Assembly (NCBI GenBank): GCA_030142905.1 | Contig: JASJOG010000042.1 | Location: 1,118,501-1,182,500 of the forward strand | Reading direction: 5' to 3' | Length of the DNA: 64,000 nt | DNA from: Heliopora coerulea | Lineage: Eukaryota > Cnidaria > Anthozoa > Scleralcyonacea > Helioporidae | Shown here: positions 21,401-33,596 of the stretch, piece by piece | Position numbering within the stretch: the first letter of the stretch is position 1 | Layout of the letters: each line of letters starts with the position of its first letter | Notes under the pieces: model-generated | What the model saw: the letters and a program-made list of their open reading frames with translations, nothing else | What the model was told of the DNA's origin: nothing | The model's database searches: none | Program-made: the position numbers and the translations under genes

Positions 21401-24400
21401 GATTTGAACGGCAACACGAAGTAAAGCATCATGAACCAAGCTGAATACTGCACAAGACTCAACAGCAAAGAAACACATGTGGAATTCATCTCCCAGGAAT
21501 CGTTGTCCTGAAAAGATTCACTACCTCTCTGACCAACGGATACAATTAAGGGCCCAATTTACGCTATCCGACTGTGGCGTACAATTGGCCATCCTAGCGT
21601 ATATACTAGGGAGTTTACGTAAGCTAGTACGGCAACGGCATTTCAAAGTAGCTTAACTGAACACATTTGAATAGAATAACATTCTACTGACGTTGTAATG
21701 AATTGTGAATGTTGCTTACGCCTCTGAAACTCTTCTCAGCAGCTTAGGTCATTTTGTTAACGTTTAAAGGACCCGAAACGTCGTACGTATTGTGTGCTAA
21801 CGTAGTCGTGGAACCGTGGAAGTGTCCTCCACGACGTACTGTGTAGAAGTAGAACGGTGTTGAAAATTCTTTTGGGACTTCAAATTATTCATTCCTTTTG
21901 TTTTGAATGAAAAAGTCCATTGTAAGAACGTAGTGTTTGCTTAAACTTACTAACTTCAACGGCAGAGTTCCTACTTTGGAATCTCTCGCTGAAGGGCTGT
22001 TTACACTTGCAATTTTGTGCCTTGCGATTGGCATCTTGGTGTATGTGTTAAACTGACGAAAGCACTGAGGACAAACTGCAGCAAATCATAAGCGGATATC
22101 TTGCTGCATAGACTGTCACGGGTTTATTGCATACAGCAGAATGACAATCGAAACGTACAAATGAAGCAATAGGCCATAATAAAGCAATAGGTCCTGGAGA
22201 CTCTAGTGAGTTCATCATGTACATTAGAATGAAAAACCGTATACGAGAATGGGACTTAATGTACACGCTTTCATGGAACAGCAGTGACAAATGGGAGGTT
22301 ACGAAATGAAAATGACAACGTCGAGGAGATGTGTTGTCAGAGCAGAGGGGAGTAGTACGAAGTTGGGTCGAGCTTGTCTCTAAAACATTGAACTCTAAAA
22401 TGACTGGAATGATAACTCGTTGTACCTGGCCCCACAATTGAATGAGGCCGAAATGGGGGTAGCATGTAGGTCAAAAACAAGCGTATATTTCTTCTCACGT
22501 GGGGGAATCGGGACACGAGGAAAAAGTGGTATTAAAACTCTGTTTTTTATGGAAAGATGATTCTGAAAAATACCCAGTCATACAGACATTGTCCTCTACT
22601 TTCTTCTGATAAAAAAATAAAACTGTCGAAGAAAACCCAACTTTGGGATTAAGTTTTTCCGTAGGGAACTGGGGTGACTTGCATATTGACTTTCATGGTG
22701 GCCTCCATGTTGGCTTCAAAATTCAGTTTGCTGGTATCGTTGCAGCCTTTTGAGAGTTCAACGCTATAAAATTACATTTCGAATTTGTCGCAAAAGGCGC
22801 GAGCGACAACTAAACTTAAAGTGACGATGGTGAACTTCACACAGCTAAGACAAGTTCAAGACGGGATTCTACTCCCGTATAACAACAAAATCGAAAAGGA
22901 ACGAAGAGTTCTAATTTTGAATAAGGCATTCCTACAAAAACGCATGGATAAAGAAAAAAGTTCATGACGTTACAAAATAAATTTCATAATGCTCTTCGGT
23001 TCAAGATATGGCTGGATTATTACGCGGTCAGAAAAAACTAGTAGAACACTAAATCATTGGTGTTTCAAAAAGCGACTGACTTCTTTGAAAAACTATCTTG
23101 AAAATGATATTTAAGGTAACATTTCCTGAACTGTGCATCGACGTAAAGTACAAAGATGACAAGGAACGACGTTAAAAGCCAAGGAAAAAAAACAAAAAAC
23201 AAAAAAAAAACCAGATATAAGGTGAGAAAACACTTCTAGTCAGGTCACGAACGTTTTAAGCGGGAAACGTATGTTCATAACTACACCATTCTGCTTATTC
23301 TACTAAATCTTTTATCCTCCTCGTTCTTTCAGTGTGGAATCTTGCATTTTACGTGACAAAAAAGTCGAAGAAACCCGATGAAAAAAATGAGTTCATTATA
23401 ACACGAGCTCAATCTTGACAATTCAGTAAAATAAACAGTTCCCTCTCAATTAAATTTATTATACGTTCAAACTTCATTCTTGTTTCTTATTGGTCAACAT
23501 TCACCAGTTAATTCTCAATGTCCGGAAGTCGTGACATTATTCCCACCAAATATCGTAAATTATTTGACGAAGTTGTCCAAAAAAACAATTATTGGACGTT
23601 GACGACGTAACCACCTCAAGGCCGCGAAAATTACAAAACAGCAAAAATGGCCTGCAGCCGTTTGGAAAGTTAATCGCACGAGTCTTTTTACTGCAAATCT
23701 TTTCTTGTATCTATTGCTGTTTTGAATGTATAATAAAACAGTTACTGGATTCGGCTTAGGCATAATATCAAGAATTATCCAGACCTCGGTCAATGTTATC
23801 CGCCTCAGCCTTCGGCTTTGGCAAATAAAATTGATCTCGGTCTGGATAATTCTTGATATCATGCTCAACCTCATCCAATAATTGTTTATTATCTATCTCT
23901 AACTACAATGCATTAATACATTCCTACATTGCCTTTCTGAACACGAATCTGATACATCAGCGGTCACGTTATCAGGAAAAACTGGAAAACCCAACATTTC
24001 CTTCACGCTGTTGACGAAACGTCTAAAAAGTGGACATGATATCGGGGTCGGAACGACGAGAAGTGCGCAATTTCTTGAGAGAACTGAATGCTTCCTGTTG
24101 ACATCACCTCAACGTCGCCACCGTTCCTTGTAACCTCACAAACGGGTGGACGCTCCTGGCAGTATTTTAAAAACTTATCTCTTCACTCTTGATTAAACAC
24201 GAATTTAAAGCAAACTTATTAGGGGTGATCACTACCTTTGTCGTCCAGGGAGGATAATTTGGGCTTCTTGTCCATCGGCAAAGCCCAGCGTAGCGCCCAT
24301 CGTCATGTTGGAACAAGGACCCTAAAAAGCAGAATTCAGCTAAATGACTAATTAATAACTGATCAATAATTAAAATTAAATTAAATTAAACTAAACTAAT

Positions 24401-27400
24401 AATTAAAAATTAATAATCAAAAAATAATAATTTAGAGTAACGAGTACAGAAGCCAGAAAATCTTGAAGTCCCAGTTCCTCCCGGTAACAAGATGTTATTA
24501 CGAGTAGCTTGATAGTATTTTATAAAATAACACGCGTTCTACCCACGCTCTGATTGGATGAGCCTCATTTTCTCTCGGAGTACAAAGACATGGATGACGT
24601 CGCGAAAACTCGAAAAAAACCTTTATAAAACAAATAGAAAATAGCTTTCGTGTCTCTCTACTGAGATAGAAACATGAACGACACCATTTCAACCGGAAAA
24701 ATACCAGAAAACACTCGGCTACGCCTCGTGTTTTCACTAGGCATTTTTAGGTTGAAATGACGTCATTCATGTTTCTATCACAGCACAGACACTCAAGTAA
24801 TTTTCTATTTGTGAAATAGATGCTCAAAATTTAATGTTGTCCAAAATCACAGTTCTAACCAGGGATCGCATTTACGCACAAATCGTGCCTATATACACAC
24901 AAAAATTTACCGGGGCGCATAAACGTGAAGCCTGCTGCGTCCTTCGGACGCAAGGAATTGAGGTTCACTCAAATGAAATACTGTAAGGTAACACAAGCAA
25001 GTGACGGGAAAAATAGCTACCGCATTCTACAAAAGAATCTTACCCTTCATGTCAGAACTTTAATCCAAAAAAATGAAAACAAATTATTTAAGACACCCAT
25101 TAACTTGGAAAAAGCCGCCAACTAATCATAAATACGATGGAACGAGACCTACGAAGGATTCAACAGGGCGGATAGCCAGGATGAGCCCTTTGTTTCCAGA
25201 CAAAATCCAAAATGAAAGTTTGGTAAACACTGACTGTGAAAGGTTAAAAAATAGGCAGCTAGCTAATTTACATGATTATGTCAATCTATGTGGACGCATA
25301 AATTCTTACAGGACCCAGTAAATTCTGAAGCTGAGGGTCCCAGGACGCATTTTCTCCAGAACCTAACGCGGACATTGGTTCTAACCTACCAGGGCTACTA
25401 TACTGACCATTCCTCTATTTATAGTCGAGCATTTTTAACATGAGGCTCTGGTTCGAGAATTGGGCAACCAATCCCCATGTTACAGACTATAGATAAATTT
25501 TGATTGATTGATTTGATTCTCTGATAAAGTTACGAAGCCCAGCCAACTGGAACGTGCGTTCTGTCCAACTTAGATCATTTAGATATAAAAAAAGTTGAAG
25601 GTTACAAACTCTAAGCTTACCTCATCCATTCCATTACCATCATCATCGCTAAATCCACCATGACCAACTTCTGGCATCTCATTCATCGGATACTCGAAAG
25701 CTGCTAAGTGAACAGATTGGCGCAGAAAAAGTTCGATTACTTCGCGCGAGGGGGTCACTCATTCTCGGATTATACTGTGATACCAAACCAAAACTGATAA
25801 CCAATAAGAACGCGATAAATCTCGGTGTTCGTGATGCACCTTTACAACTCTCATAGACAGAAAAAATATTCAATTGGCTCCGTTTCGCTTAACGTTCGCT
25901 ACAATAACAGTCATCAATCCGTTACTTCAAGATTACCGAAGTATCAGCTATGCATTCTAATTTACAAAGGGATTATTAACTTCCACTACCTGGTGCATCC
26001 ATATCAAAGGCGTGTTCATTTGTTTTACTAACTGGAATCTCACTGTCTTGGGCTGTCTAATGAAAGGAATAATAAAGAAAAAATGATCATAGCGCTACAC
26101 AACAAGAAGTCTCACGGATCCTCGACATTGCGAAATGTTGTGCAGACACTGCAAGGTGTTGTTGTCATTTAAGACTCAAAATAAGTCAGTAAATATGTGA
26201 GAAGCGTGTTGTCCAGCTCGACTCTACCAAGTATTGTACATTTTCTCCGGATACTCCGGTTCCCTCCTGTAGTAATAACTTAACCCATGAGGGGTGGCCT
26301 TTACTGGACCTCAAGAGAGAACAGCTCAGTTACAGCAACTGGGGTTATCCAACACAAATAAGGACACTTCACAATGTTGCAGATTTCTTTGCTCACTTAA
26401 ATGTAACCCATGAAATTGTTTCCTGTTTTGTTCGTCTGATGTAAAGTTAAAACCCGTTTCCGCCATATCTACGGCAAATATGCATCAGGTAAAGACAGGA
26501 AACTCGTTTTTCACCCAATTCATAATTGCGAGTTTCTTGTCTCGGAAAAGTCTCTTGTCTCGAATATGGACTCGCCTGTTTAAAGCTAACTAAAACAAAA
26601 TATAACAACACACCTCAGCGTTCTTGTCCCAGTTGGTGAAGCAAAATTCGGCAAAGTGGGGGCAAATCTGGACAGCTTGCGACGATATTCTTCTCTCCAA
26701 GTCTAAATTAAAACAGATAAAAAAGGTCTAAAAAGTCATTAAAGCTAATTTAAAAGAAGCTCTTTACAGTGGCGTCATACAAACGCTAAGTAAAACTGCG
26801 TACTGAAAAACAAGCTATGGGCTGACCGATAAGCCGTTAAGGTTTCTTGGAATTCTTCGCACGACTCCATGCATAAGCTGCACAGTATATACACCGACAA
26901 CGGTGCATATACGTCAGTTCATCATCGGGACATTTTCAGTAAGAAGTACTTTTGATATGTTGTGGGTTTTATTCTTCTAGCTGTTTGAGCAGGTGACAGA
27001 ACTTGGAAATCAAATCGTAGAATTTATTCAACCATACTCTTAAAAACTTTATCCATTACATATACCGACGTGGTAAAGTCATTTCTATGAAAGATAAGTT
27101 CTCCTAGCTAAATGAGTACCTCCCCCCAGCTTTCGTCTTACTTCAATGATTAGTTATACTGTGAAAAAAATCCCACGGAAAGTAGTTAGAAATCAACTGA
27201 ATTTGTTACAAGTTAATTCAGTGAAGTGCATGTTATTCGCGAGTTGATATAAATACTAGCTACTTACACTCCTAAACAAGTAAGGAATCAGAAGTCGAAT
27301 TTTTATGTTTTAGGTATAAACGCTGTTCCCTTTTTAGGAAAAAGAACTGCGCGTTGGAGACTTTACTTTAGACTGATTCAAACAGCGTTGTGTGAGGTCA

Positions 27401-30400
27401 AGTCATTTCTAGCAAATGAACTTATCAAACAAGGATGCTTGTCTGTTCATGCTAGCCGCGAAAAACACTAGACGAAAACAATCGCGACGTAGGACGTCTG
27501 GTTCTTACATTTTGTGTGTCATTAGTGATGGAGAATGTTTGTATAGTAACATAATTAATTTCTAGTGGTACGAATTTGAGTCATACACATTAAGTAAGAC
27601 CATAAAAACTCTTAATATTCTACATAGATCTCAGGTCAATTTCTACCTTTGAGCTCAGACAAATCCAATGTCTGGGAGCTACCCCAGTCAAAGTCAGCCA
27701 TAGTTGGAGTCGTGATGGTATTTGAATCCAATAAAGTCTCGCAGGAATCATCGCGACAACTGAGATGGTTTAAGAGTAAGCCTCTTGTACCCCCTTCGTC
27801 AAAAGAAGCGGAGGTTTTGTGGAAAAGAGGATCAACCTGAAGCGATGTTCAATGGTCAGTCACAACGAGACGGTGCCAGACGTGTACAATTTACTTTGCT
27901 TTAAGTTTCTTAAACTAGCTTACCTCAAATTCCAAGTCAAAATGATCAACATTAAGACTGTTTACGTTAGTTTCGATAGTTCTGGCCGTCTTATGTGCCT
28001 AAATAAAAGCGATTTGCATCGTCACAGCACGCACGGATAGAAACAAGAACGAGTTAAAGTACAGTTAAAGGACGACAGGAAACAGCAAGTCAAATTTTAG
28101 TCGTGAATTTCACAAAAGTCATCCATGGCCATTTGCATATCAGTATTTGATTTCTAAGGAGATTATTAAAACTGGGCCCCTCCGTGAGATAACCATTGAG
28201 TCTGAGTCACAAAGGGCAAATGCAAAAAAACAATTGATTTGAAAAAAAAATGAACATCCTAAATATGATCATCAAAACTACACTCATTGATCGACCATCC
28301 TGCACAACTACACTGAAAATGAATAGCTAGCATTTACACTCCATCACGTGAAACGAAGTTTATATATGATGAAGGAAATTTTCAAATGTCAGAATCTTGC
28401 ACCCTTAAGGCCCAACAGAGACCAGTTGCGAAAAATGCAACTCCAGGGCCTCCGGCTGACAATCAAACCCGCGACCCTGCGAATCTACGGGAGCCGATGG
28501 TGTTACGTCACCCTTGAGATACTCAATAATAGGTTCTAGAAACTCAAAATTTCCGAAGCGAGAATACGTCTCTTCACCCTAAACTGTGGTTAACCACACG
28601 ACTAAGCTCTGGGCTTAGACTAAAGTGCCCAATTACTTTTTTCTTTTTAGCTGTTTTCTCTCCTTCTCCTTCAGGTGCATCTGATGACCCCTCGTCTCCT
28701 ACAAGACATAACAAAGAAATGGTTGACTTACCAAATCTACTAAATGTTAAGTAGCTGAGGTCCTCAGAAAATTACGACGGTAATTGCTCATTTAACTTAA
28801 CCCTTTAACGCATGATTTTATTTTTATTTTTATTCTTTGTTCTCTGATTCTTTTCTTCTTAAGTGTCCGATATATCGGACGCTGTGCGTTAAAGGTCTTG
28901 TTCTTTGTTCTCTCTTAGTTTTTCCTTTGTTCTCTCACTAGTTCTTTTGTTCTAAGGTGTCCGATATATCGGAGACTGTTCGTTCAAGGTCTTGTTCTTT
29001 GTTCTGTCTTTGTTTTTCCTTTGTTATCTCACTGGTTCTTTTGTTCTCAGGTGTCCGATATATCGGACACTGTGCGTTAAAGGGTTAACAGTGTTCGCAG
29101 GTATTTAGAATTACGGACGTTCACGCGTTAGAATGAACATACATTATTCGAAGTGCTTTACTGATTTTAAGACATCTTAGACAACCTGCACCGGGCATAC
29201 GTTCGTGAAGGTCTGTTGTTTGGTCATCTGTTTTAGTGACCTCATCGTTGTGTTCTGACTGTTTTCAAGACGACCGTTTAGGCTATTTTAAAGTGAATAT
29301 GAAACGAAAATTCCATGTGTTGTATTTAACATGTCTAAGTCTGAAATGAAAATTCCGTTTGTGTTACTTATGTCTACATGAATCGAAATTTTTGTTTGTC
29401 TTATTTTAACAAACGTTTAGGTGATGAAGAATGCCGTTGAGAGGACGTTCACGCCTCTCCATGTTCTCAAGAAGTTTAAACTTCCAGAGTTCGATGTAGT
29501 GTTCAAAAATAATGAACTATTACACCTAGAACTGATTTTGACATTTTAGAAAATAATCTATATTTTTGTGGGTTACTAAAAACGTAATCATTTGGAACGT
29601 TTAGCACAGCTCACTGAACTAAACAGTATTACACCAACCTACAGTTACTTTAGTACGGATAGAAGCCCCTTGAGTCTTAAAAACGAAAAACATTTAGTTA
29701 TCTGTCTGTTCATTGTCGTTTTTGTGTTCGACCAGGTACCTCTACTTCATTCCATGTACTGTAAATACGTAAATACGATTGAAAACAGAACGCTTTGATT
29801 TAATGTAGGTGGAAAACAATGAGAGAACTTCAAAAACATGGAGGACTGGAGCGTGACCGATTATCATGTTTGTCTGTTGATGTTAATGATGATACTGGTA
29901 TTTGTTGCAGAGATGCATTCCCAAGGAAAGTTTCGATCTCCGATCTCCGAGAATAATCTCAAAGATAACACAATTTTCCAAGAAGTGACTACACCGCTAG
30001 GTTACCTCATTTGTATTTACGACAAATCTAAATATCTCTAGATTCGAACTTTATCCCACATACTGTAAACGTAAATACGAGACAACGAAAACAGAACGTT
30101 TTTAGTGAGAGGAAACCACTGACTACTCTTTATAAACACAGAAGTCTGGTGCCTGACCGGTTACCATGACAATGACGTTTTAGGGAAGCTGATGTTTGTT
30201 GCTGAGATACAATCCCATGCAAACTTTCAAGTGATTTCAGTAAATAATTTCGCAGATGAGATAAATTTCCAAGAAGAGACCTCATAGCTCGGTTAACTTA
30301 TTTGTTTTTACGACAAATCTAAACATCTCTACATCACTGTGAGATACAGTGCAGTTCTCGACCCCATTTTTCATGATTTGAGAAATTTCGTTTAAGTTTG

Positions 30401-31942
30401 ATAAATCTAGTTTTCGTCCCATCCACGCAATAGTTAAGCCAGCAATCAAGTCCTGCATTGCAGTACTGAAAAGCAGTGCCTTAAATAAAACTATAAAAGT
30501 TCACAACAAACCTTCATTGGCATTTTCTGCTCTCCCAAGGCCTCCTAACATCTTATATGCTTGAGCATGGATAGAATCGACCCTACCAGCGTAGATTTTG
30601 GCACCAGCATCCAAAGTACAGCTGGCAATCTAAAATGTTTAGGGCTTCGTATTAAATGTATACTACATCAGTAATGAAATGAAGCTAATCAAAATTATCA
30701 GATGGAAAGTGGTAATTATGTGGACCATAAAGGTACTTGCAATCAATAAACACCCTACATATAAAAAAAAACTGCCCACAGTACTGTATGAAGTAAATTT
30801 TTATCTTTTACCTGGAAATTAGTAACCCCTTGGTCTTTGTCCAAGTTTGTCAAAAGCTCCTGCATGTAATCAATTAAGTGGAGACCAAAAGCATTTTTTG
30901 CATTAATTTTCTAAGAAGGTAGTCAAAATTAAAAATATCACTGTCAGCATTACATTTCTTTTGCAATATATCCAGCCAGGACACCTTAAATAAGCATTTA
31001 CTAAATACTTACATTTTCTGTGGATAGTTTTATACAATTAGAATACAGGTCTTTGAGTTGAACATTTGTTAAACCAGTACTACCATTTACAGATCGTCTG
31101 TAAAAAGAAAACACCTTAGATCACAAGGACTGAATTTGATTTCAGCATTCAGGTCCCCAGGCTATGACACTGAATATATTATTCAATCAGAGTAGACTAG
31201 ATCAAATGGAATATAATTGGTGTATACATGTAGTGAAATGTTCATGAGCTTCATGGAAACTCGAATGTACTCACTTAAGAAGTTATGACAGATAAAACTG
31301 TAATAATCCAAAATAAAATAGCAGAAGGTAAAAATCACATAGACCTCCACTGAAATCTAAATATTAGATATGCCATATGAAACATAAACTCTTGAAATTT
31401 ATAAAAAAAAAAATTATATAATGGTAAAACAAAGAGTTGTGTGCAAATGAATATGAATCTATGTGAAATTTGCTCCAATTTGGTGTTTTTCCCATTTGTA
31501 TTTTTTAGATTCTCAAGACTCAGGGCATGTATTTATCTTTCTGCAACAACTTATTTATGGGATGCAAGGTAATCAACAGAGTTCTTAAACAAATCTTTAA
31601 TTCACCTATACACTTCATGAATCTATTCTTTCATGAAAATGCTATGGGCTCCCAACATGCACAAAATCAATAAAAAGAATTCTACTAATTCACCAATATG
31701 TGTGCACATACATCCATAATGAATATATATTCGTATGTTTTACAAATATAAAATTGCTTGAGTGTCCTTGTACTGTGATAGAAACATGAACAACATCATC
31801 TCAACCTGAAAAATGCCTGGTGAGAGCATGAGGCATAACAGAGTGTTCTCAGGTATTTTTCCTCTTGAAATGGCATCATGAATGTTTTTAGCACTGCATC
31901 ACAGAGTATGCATAGGATGTATGTTATATATCCTATATGTTG

Positions 31943-32029
<87 letters not shown>

Positions 32030-32473
32030 ATGTCATACATACATATACACATATACGTACGTTTGTACATATACATATCTTAATAGCGTTTCTCTTTCCT
32101 TTGCAAGACCAGTATAAGTTTCCGGATTTATATTTACTAGCATTCTCAAGGGAATCAAAACCAGTCATAATCTCAATACCTTTTTATGTACATTAGCTTA
32201 CCCATCGCCTGCACTGACTCTACTTGATGATTTCGGTGTCGTTGATCCAGGACTCTGTAAAGCGAGCGCTGTCACTCTGGACAAGAGCCTCTGCCGTTTC
32301 TCCGCCACGTCATCGTTTTCAGTCAGTGTACCGGTGTGACTTGTCAACGCTACAGGGCCTTTCTTTTTCAACGAAGCCGAAGGGGAAATAAAATCTATTG
32401 GGGTCCTTGGAGAAGAAAAATTTGGCCGTCTTGTCAAAGTCGGAGTGAGTGCCGTTGCACTAGTAGAGACCAT
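14350..32473 (-). CDS. NCAPH: Condensin I complex subunit 2 (kleisin, Barren)
   Basis: NCAPH is the kleisin that bridges the SMC2 and SMC4 heads and recruits the HEAT subunits during mitotic chromosome condensation. Twenty exons join in phase (high-low): 32473-32202, 31097-31013, 30910-30812, 30629-30512, 28698-28637, 27998-27924, 27836-27647, 26702-26614, 26056-25990, 25700-25621, 24321-24236, 21397-21234, 20364-20255, 20034-19912, 19819-19771, 18794-18733, 17985-17836, 17635-17516, 15550-15371 and 14409-14350. They total 746 codons plus TAG; human has 741. Conserved landmarks are NCIKLSTEN and NAFGLHLIDYM (N-terminal SMC2-binding part), VDPLFHKTSASFDE, YSYFKDNILGMWAGPEHW, KSTLEKHSLTSTTLPEDL, GNPNDCANYCP, YAKTAKKIDVKKLKKGMW and LSVPIAFVCLLHLANEK (C-terminal winged helix that binds SMC4). 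All introns have GT/AG ends. A minus-strand AATAAA lies at 14211-14216, 134 bases past the stop. No lesion was seen. Exon edges in the weakly conserved middle (exons 9-11) are least certain. Confidence 0.93.
15191..15262 (+). repeat. (GAAA)n-type microsatellite
   Basis: Purine-rich tract of GAAAGAAA units with GGAAAGAAA interruptions, in the last intron of NCAPH. Confidence 0.85.
18361..18555 (+). repeat. Long (GAAA)n microsatellite with ACAG and GAAAACAACAA interruptions
   Basis: Almost 200 bp of purine on the plus strand, starting with CAGACAGACAG and becoming GAAA repeats with GGAAAACAACAAGAAA variants. It lies in NCAPH intron 16. Long frames across it on both strands are low-complexity artefacts. 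Confidence 0.9.
20523..20800 (+). repeat. tRNA-like SINE family B, full-length copy
   Basis: The head resembles a tRNA: A box near TGGCACAGTGAC and B box GTTCGATTCC at 20577-20586. The body includes AGGTTTTCTCCAGGTACTC, and the tail GATAGGGTTATCCAGTATAA is shared with the copy at 60860-61132. It lies in NCAPH intron 12. Confidence 0.75.
23745..23868. repeat. Short fold-back
   Basis: ATATCAAGAATTATCCAGAC near 23764 pairs with its complement near 23840-23865, with an inner hairpin GCCTTCGGCTTTGGC. MITE-like, in NCAPH intron 11. Confidence 0.6.
24650..24785. repeat. Fold-back MITE, family shared with 31778-31900
   Basis: GATAGAAACATGAACGAC and its complement flank an inner palindrome built on GAAAACACTCGGCTACGCC / CTCGTGTTTTC. 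The same outline, diverged, occurs at 31778-31900. Confidence 0.65.
26210..26370 (+). repeat. SINE family B, 3' fragment
   Basis: Matches the second half of the copy at 20523: GTTGTCCAGCTCGACTCTACC, TTTTCTCCGGATACTCCGG and GGGTTATCCAACACAAATA. The tRNA-like head is missing. Confidence 0.65.
28801..29084. mobile_element. piggyBac-like MITE flanked by TTAA
   Basis: The ends CCCTTTAACGCA (28801-28812) and TGCGTTAAAGGG (29073-29084) are perfect inverted repeats. TTAA lies directly outside both (28797-28800 and 29085-29088), the obligatory piggyBac target. The inside is three 94-bp units (see the separate repeat). There is no coding sequence, so it is non-autonomous. It is in NCAPH intron 4. Confidence 0.8.
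28866..29067. repeat. 94-bp tandem repeat with palindrome TCCGATATATCGGA
   Basis: The perfect 14-base palindrome recurs at 28866, 28960 and 29054, spaced exactly 94 bp apart. Between them is a T-rich unit with TCTTGTTCTTTGTTCT. The repeats fill the MITE at 28801-29084. Confidence 0.85.
29757..30338 (+). repeat. Two-copy tandem duplication, unit about 300 bp
   Basis: The phrases TACTGTAAA..CGTAAATACGA, GAAAACAGAACG, TTTGTTGC.GAGAT, TTTCCAAGAAG and TTACGACAAATCTAAA occur in the same order from about 29757 and again from about 30061. Copies are diverged by perhaps 20%. Each copy carries a short open frame, not shared in frame, so the open frames are not convincing genes. Confidence 0.65.
31778..31900. 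repeat. Fold-back MITE, family shared with 24650-24785
   Basis: GATAGAAACATGAACAACATC and the diverged complement (CATCATGAATGTTTTTAGC) flank the element. Inner parts are decayed. Confidence 0.55.
31942..32024 (+). repeat. (AT)n then (AG)n microsatellite
   Basis: About 30 bases of TA, an ACACA interruption, more TA, then about 25 bases of AG. It lies in NCAPH intron 1. Confidence 0.9.
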
Positions 32474-32744
32474 TATTCCACGACGTTTTTCCCTACAAAA
32501 TACTTCTCTTGTATAATTGTCCTGTCACAGAATAAAATTTACGGATTTTGCATAAAATACATTCAAACGTCCATTTTGATCTTCGCGCCAAATACTAAAC
32601 ATGGCCGTTTGTTACAAGATGTACCATATAAGGAACTGACTGAAAAGGTACCGACTTGTGACCGACATATTCCGAGCTATTCCCGATCATTATAATTCAC
32701 GATTATCAGTGGATATTCACGGTATAAACAAATGTACAAGAACA
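32474..32744. promoter_or_regulatory. Short divergent spacer between NCAPH and an orphan ORF
   Basis: The NCAPH start codon (32473, minus) and the first plausible start codons of the plus-strand ORF (32658 or 32745) lie 184-271 bp apart. Both genes would share this DNA as upstream region. No specific promoter element is claimed. Confidence 0.4.
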
Positions 32745-33596
32745 ATGGCAGAGTATATAACAGCTGACAGATGGTTAACTGGCATTGACACTCATAAAAC
32801 AAAACGCGGGCGTATTCTTTGTACTGGTATGGGTTGTCTTGGCTGTTTTCCTGATGATTACCCCGAACTGGCACGTGAACTCGAAGTTTATGACAGTAAA
32901 ACGGCGTTGCTATACGGCGAGAATTTGAATGACCTTAGCAACGAAGAACCCACAGAAACGGAAAGTAACCAGTCTGTTCGGAGTTCGACCAAACGGAAGC
33001 ATTTTGTCATCGCAAACAAGAATGAAAAGGCCACGGAATCAAAGGAACAAGTTTCGAGTAGTGAAGGAAATACTGACACCGTAAATACCGATGCAATTAC
33101 TTCTGAAAGAAACGAAGAAAATGAGAAGGTTTTTTTGACGGAATATATTCAAGAAACTGAAACACGGGGGAAGCACAAGATCTCTCAAAGTGAAAACACC
33201 GCTAGGGGTTCCCCTGAGGTGGAGTCTTGCAGAGGCGACAGTGACAAAAAGCAAAATCTTCCTTCGAAAGATTCCTCCACGGACCAGTCAAGGGTCATCC
33301 TCGATGATGGAGGAATTGTTGATCGCGAAGATTGTGTATGTTTATTTTTTGCTTTGGAATATAATCGCAGTGCGCGAACGCTGCCAGGATTATCGATCCT
33401 AGAAATTGTCGAATCCTTGAACACTTTGATGCACATAAATAAGATTAAATGTGTACAACGCCTGAACGGAAAGTGGCACATTCTATTAAGAACTAGAGAG
33501 CACCTAAGTCACTTATTGATAAATGGGATGACAATTCGAGGAAGATGGTATCAGATGGTTCAAGATAACAACATGTATTGTGACAAGGTATATTAA
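32745..33596 (+). CDS. Unrecognised protein with acidic linker and RRM/Gag-like C-terminus
   Basis: A long open frame runs from ATG 32658 to TAA 33596 (312 codons). I prefer the start at 32745 (MAEYITADRWLTGID), where the protein-like part begins, giving 283 residues. The N-terminal block has several Cys residues (CTGMGCLGC). The middle third is a low-complexity Glu/Ser/Thr/Lys linker, probably disordered. The C-terminus (about residues 210-275) reads SILEIVESLNTLMHINKIKC then GKWHILLRTREHLSHLLING. This alternation resembles RNA-binding domains in ZCCHC3 and retroelement Gag-like proteins, a fold-level impression only. The final codons GACAAG|GTATAT could instead be a splice donor, so more exons may exist. 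It diverges from NCAPH. It is real-looking because of length and composition, but of unknown function; a domesticated retroelement gene is possible. Confidence 0.55.
   Translation: MAEYITADRWLTGIDTHKTKRGRILCTGMGCLGCFPDDYPELARELEVYDSKTALLYGENLNDLSNEEPTETESNQSVRSSTKRKHFVIANKNEKATESKEQVSSSEGNTDTVNTDAITSERNEENEKVFLTEYIQETETRGKHKISQSENTARGSPEVESCRGDSDKKQNLPSKDSSTDQSRVILDDGGIVDREDCVCLFFALEYNRSARTLPGLSILEIVESLNTLMHINKIKCVQRLNGKWHILLRTREHLSHLLINGMTIRGRWYQMVQDNNMYCDKVY

Noticed and set aside
29592..30041. Two short plus-strand ORFs as membrane proteins
   Set aside because: Hydrophobic runs come from T-rich intron DNA in a tandem duplication, and the frame is not kept between the two copies.
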